Source of the DNA: Lentisphaeria bacterium | Lineage (GTDB): Bacteria > Verrucomicrobiota > Lentisphaeria > Victivallales > UBA1829 | Length of the DNA: 6,905 nt | Reading direction: 5' to 3' | Assembly: GCA_019408975.1 (NCBI GenBank) | Contig: DXVA01000137.1 | Location: forward strand, 4,181 to 11,085 | In this document: piece by piece, positions 4,628 through 6,905 of the stretch | How the letters are laid out: the number at the start of each line of letters is the position of its first letter | How positions within the stretch are numbered: position 1 is the stretch's first letter | Translations under genes and position numbers: made by a program | The notes under the pieces: generated by a model | What the model saw: the letters and a program-made list of their open reading frames with translations, nothing else | Database searches by the model: none | What the model was told of the DNA's origin: nothing

Positions 4628-6352
4628 ATGAAAGAAACTTCCAGATTCCGCCTGCTCGGTATTTCCGACAGGATTCTCGACGCACTCGACAAAAAAGGTT
4701 TTGAAGAACCCACCCCCATTCAGGAACTTACGATTCCGTTGCTGATGACCGGCTCCAAAGACGTCATCGGGCAGGCGCAGACCGGAACCGGGAAAACCGC
4801 CGCCTTCGGAATCCCGGTCATCGAATTCGGCAAACGTTCAAAGGACGGCCCCGGAGCGCTGATTCTCGCTCCGACCCGTGAACTTTCCATGCAGATCGCG
4901 GATGAGCTGAATTCTCTCAAAGGTGAAAATCCGCTCCGTATCGCGGCGTTTTACGGAGGGCAGAATATTGCGATCCAACTGAAGCTCCTGAGCGCGGGCA
5001 TTGATGTCGTCATCGGCACTCCCGGACGTATTATCGACCTCATGGAACGCAAAAAACTGCATTTCGACAATATCAGGTTTGCCGTTCTCGACGAGGCGGA
5101 CGAGATGCTTGACATGGGATTCATTGAGGATATCGAGCGAATTTTTTCCGCGACGCCGGAGAACAAGCGGATGCTGATGTTCTCCGCAACCATGCCCAAA
5201 GAGGTGCTGTCGATCGCGGAACGTTTCATGCGGGATTACGAAATCGTGCGGACAAAGGCGGTCGAGCAGTCCGGCGAGCTGACCGAGCAGATCTATTACG
5301 AAGTCCGGCGCGAAAACAAGTTCGAAGCGCTTTCCCGCATCATCGACATGGAGGAGGAACTTTACGGCATCGTATTCTGCCATACCCGCAGCGATGTGGA
5401 TGAACTGGCGGAACAGCTTCAGCGCCATCACTATTCGGCAGAGGCGATTCACGGCGATATCCCGCAGTCACAGCGGACGAAAGTGATTGCGAATTTCAAG
5501 GACAGGAAGTTCAAGCTGCTGATCGCGACCGACGTCGCCGCCCGCGGCATCGACGTGAACGACCTGACGCATGTCATCAATTATTCAATTCCGCAGAGCC
5601 ACGAGACTTACATTCACCGTATCGGGCGCACCGGGCGCGCAGGGAAAAGCGGTACCGCCATTACTTTCGTGACCCCGGGCGAACAGCGCAAGCTGAGCAT
5701 GATCCGTAAAAAGGTCGCCGGCGAAATCAAGCGCAGGAACCTGCCGCAGGCATGGGAGATCGTCGAAGCGAAAAAGAGCCGTTTCACGGCATTGCTGAAC
5801 ACGATCATCGGAGAGGAAAAGCATAAGCAGTATCTTTCTTTCGCCGACACTCTGCTCACGTCGGAACATACGCCGCCGGAACTGCTTGCCGCGTTTCTTT
5901 ATGAGCGTTTCAAAAATGAGCTCGTGATGGACAAATACATCAACCTGCCGGCGAATGATACGTTTGTCCATCCTGAAATGCACGACTATTCCCAGGTATA
6001 CATCGCCCTCGGCTATGATGCAGGATACAATAAACGGAAGGTGCTCGACCTGATCTTCAAGCGGTCCGGTGTGGGCTGTGAGCGGCTGGGAAAAGTGGAA
6101 TGCTCCGGCACGCATACTCTGGTCAATGCCTCCGCCGGAGACGCGGAACGAATCGTCAAGGCGTTTCAGGGGGAAAAAGACCCCGAAACCAGAATCACGG
6201 GGCTGGCGGTTCAGGACGATTCCATCAGAGAAAAGAGCAGCGGGCCTCTGGAGCGCCGTGCCTCCAAACGGCGTTTTTCCAGTTTCCGCAAGGACTCTTT
6301 TCATGGCCAGCGCGGGCCTCATAAGGGGAAAAAGGCGCGTCAGGGCAAATGA
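4628..6352 (+). CDS. DEAD-box ATP-dependent RNA helicase with DbpA-type RNA-binding domain (DeaD/CsdA-like), 574 aa
   Basis: This enzyme unwinds RNA duplexes using ATP in the cytoplasm. All core motifs are present (numbering from 4628): Q motif FEEPTPIQ (25-32), Walker A AQTGTGKT (50-57), APTREL (81-86), GG (110-111), TPGR (131-134), DEAD (155-158), SAT (186-188), VFCHT (249-253), ATDVAARGIDV (300-310) and HRIGRTGR (330-337). A helical linker follows (about 360-450), then a DbpA-type RNA-binding fold (about 453-513, beginning YSQVYIALGYDAGYNKRKV), and a Lys/Arg-rich tail (530-574). This order and length match DeaD/CsdA, which acts in ribosome assembly and cold adaptation, better than the shorter DbpA. 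The exact orthologue is not certain. The start is set by AAAGG 5 nt upstream and by the MKETSRFRLLG beginning; the frame is open to an ATG at 4598. The gene is divergent from the BASS transporter, and its long leader could allow post-transcriptional control. Confidence 0.95.
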   Translation: MKETSRFRLLGISDRILDALDKKGFEEPTPIQELTIPLLMTGSKDVIGQAQTGTGKTAAFGIPVIEFGKRSKDGPGALILAPTRELSMQIADELNSLKGENPLRIAAFYGGQNIAIQLKLLSAGIDVVIGTPGRIIDLMERKKLHFDNIRFAVLDEADEMLDMGFIEDIERIFSATPENKRMLMFSATMPKEVLSIAERFMRDYEIVRTKAVEQSGELTEQIYYEVRRENKFEALSRIIDMEEELYGIVFCHTRSDVDELAEQLQRHHYSAEAIHGDIPQSQRTKVIANFKDRKFKLLIATDVAARGIDVNDLTHVINYSIPQSHETYIHRIGRTGRAGKSGTAITFVTPGEQRKLSMIRKKVAGEIKRRNLPQAWEIVEAKKSRFTALLNTIIGEEKHKQYLSFADTLLTSEHTPPELLAAFLYERFKNELVMDKYINLPANDTFVHPEMHDYSQVYIALGYDAGYNKRKVLDLIFKRSGVGCERLGKVECSGTHTLVNASAGDAERIVKAFQGEKDPETRITGLAVQDDSIREKSSGPLERRASKRRFSSFRKDSFHGQRGPHKGKKARQGK

Positions 6353-6511
6353 CCCGGATGAAGTGAGAATATGCAGGGGGCTGGGATTCTGAAGAAGATT
6401 CACCGGCAGACGAAGGCAGTCTCCTGCAAGTCCAACCTGTCCAGTCCGCGTGCTGTGGAAGGTATTCAATGGCAAAGCGGCTGATTTCCCTGCTCACATT
6501 TCCCGCCTGAA

Positions 6512-6541
6512 AATCCGGCTTTTTCCGAAAAATACCGGATT
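6512..6541 (+). terminator. Strong hairpin between helicase and esterase genes (possible terminator, no T tract)
   Basis: AATCCGG (6512-6518) pairs with CCGGATT (6535-6541). Inside it TTTTT (6520-6524) pairs with AAAAA (6528-6532) around a CCG loop. The only unpaired bases in the stem are C6519 on one side and TA (6533-6534) on the other. It lies 160 nt after the helicase stop and directly before the candidate esterase promoter. The downstream bases CTGATTTGC are not a proper T tract, so termination may be inefficient. It could instead protect the helicase mRNA 3' end. Confidence 0.4.
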
Positions 6542-6546
6542 CTGAT

Positions 6547-6574
6547 TTGCACTGAACGGCACTTATGGTAAATT
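6547..6574 (+). promoter_or_regulatory. Candidate promoter of the esterase gene
   Basis: TTGCAC (6547-6552; 4/6) and TAAATT (6569-6574; 4/6) are separated by 16 nt. Initiation near 6581 would give a short leader of about 18 nt that contains the Shine-Dalgarno site. The rest of the 246-bp gap (6353-6511) holds no ORF or structure that I can support. Confidence 0.4.
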
Positions 6575-6586
6575 GTGGGATCAAAA

Positions 6587-6592
6587 AAGGAG
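6587..6592 (+). promoter_or_regulatory. Shine-Dalgarno site of the esterase gene
   Basis: AAGGAG lies 6 nt before the ATG at 6599, a near-ideal match and spacing. Confidence 0.85.
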
Positions 6593-6598
6593 TTTTTT

Positions 6599-6905
6599 AT
6601 GAATCTGGAAAACAGGAAAGAAATACCTCTGTGGAACGGGCGTGCGCCGCTTGCCATCGAAAACGATACGGAACATCTCCCGACGATCACGCCATATTTG
6701 CCGAGTGCGTGGAAATTCAACCATAAAGCCGTCATTATTTTTCCCGGCGGCGCGTATTCCCACCTTGCCGACCATGAGGGCAGGGGATATGCGGAATATC
6801 TGGCATCCAGAGGATATTGCTGTTTTGTCGTGAAATACCGTCTCGGCTCAAACGGATACCACCATCCGGCGGAACTTTCCGATGCGGCACGTTCGGTTCG
6901 TTTTG
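6599..6905 (+). CDS. Alpha/beta-hydrolase esterase (acetyl esterase/acetylxylan-esterase-like), N-terminal 102 residues, truncated by window edge
   Basis: The open frame starts at an ATG with a strong Shine-Dalgarno site and runs off the right edge. It shows the early half of an alpha/beta-hydrolase. A strand followed by an oxyanion-type loop is at AVIIFPGGAYSHL (44-56), then DHEGRGYAEYLASRGYCCFVVKYRL (58-82, with the HEG typical of this group), then HHPAELSDAARSVRF (88-102), matching the HPxxxxDAxRAxR pattern that precedes the nucleophile helix. The GxSxGG nucleophile, Asp and His would lie beyond the window and were not seen. No signal peptide is visible, so it is probably cytoplasmic. Such enzymes commonly remove acetyl or other acyl groups from sugars or small esters; the substrate is not determined here. 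Family assignment is good, function is generic. Confidence 0.88.
   Translation, partial: MNLENRKEIPLWNGRAPLAIENDTEHLPTITPYLPSAWKFNHKAVIIFPGGAYSHLADHEGRGYAEYLASRGYCCFVVKYRLGSNGYHHPAELSDAARSVRF

Noticed and set aside
5585..6475. A 296-codon minus-strand open frame opposite the helicase 3' half
   Set aside because: It lies antisense to the helicase's conserved motif V/VI region, linker, RNA-binding domain and tail, with no recognisable domain of its own.
1..6905. Defence, mobile or biosynthetic island
   Set aside because: No integrase, transposase, terminal repeats, att-like duplications, CRISPR repeats or toxin-antitoxin pair were seen; genes are housekeeping-type or generic metabolic and regulatory genes.

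Overview
The window looks like ordinary chromosomal DNA from a Gram-negative bacterium of moderate GC content, with AT-rich intergenic gaps and good Shine-Dalgarno sites before several genes. The bacterial alpha-2-macroglobulin gene implies an envelope with a periplasm. The overall style would fit a Lentisphaerota/Verrucomicrobiota-type (PVC) or other gut or anaerobic Gram-negative, but no marker gene here settles the taxonomy, so that is a weak inference.

Layout, left to right. Positions 1-1766 (minus strand) hold the N-terminal 588 residues of a bacterial alpha-2-macroglobulin; the gene runs off the left edge. Next are its candidate promoter, and then a terminator that closes the upstream minus-strand gene, a class I SAM-dependent methyltransferase (2013-2717). 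The methyltransferase is divergent from a plus-strand XRE-family HTH/cupin regulator (2874-3431). The 156-bp gap between them is very AT-rich and carries three phased TTAAT units, so the regulator may control itself and the methyltransferase. The regulator converges on a BASS-family (bile acid:sodium symporter-like) membrane transporter (3425-4372, minus). The two genes overlap by 7 bp at their stop codons, and the regulator's likely terminator lies inside the transporter's 3' end.

The transporter is divergent from a DEAD-box RNA helicase with a DbpA-type RNA-binding domain (4628-6352, plus). Candidate promoters for the two genes use overlapping, opposite-strand -10 hexamers, which would make this a compact bidirectional promoter and give the helicase a long leader of about 167 nt. 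A 246-bp gap with a strong hairpin and a candidate promoter leads to the start of an alpha/beta-hydrolase esterase (6599 to the right edge, truncated).

I see no mobile element, CRISPR array, tRNA, rRNA or defence cassette, and no convincing novel multi-gene system. The points most worth a second look are regulatory: the shared -10 region, the terminator embedded in a neighbour's coding sequence, and the operator-like repeats between the regulator and the methyltransferase.
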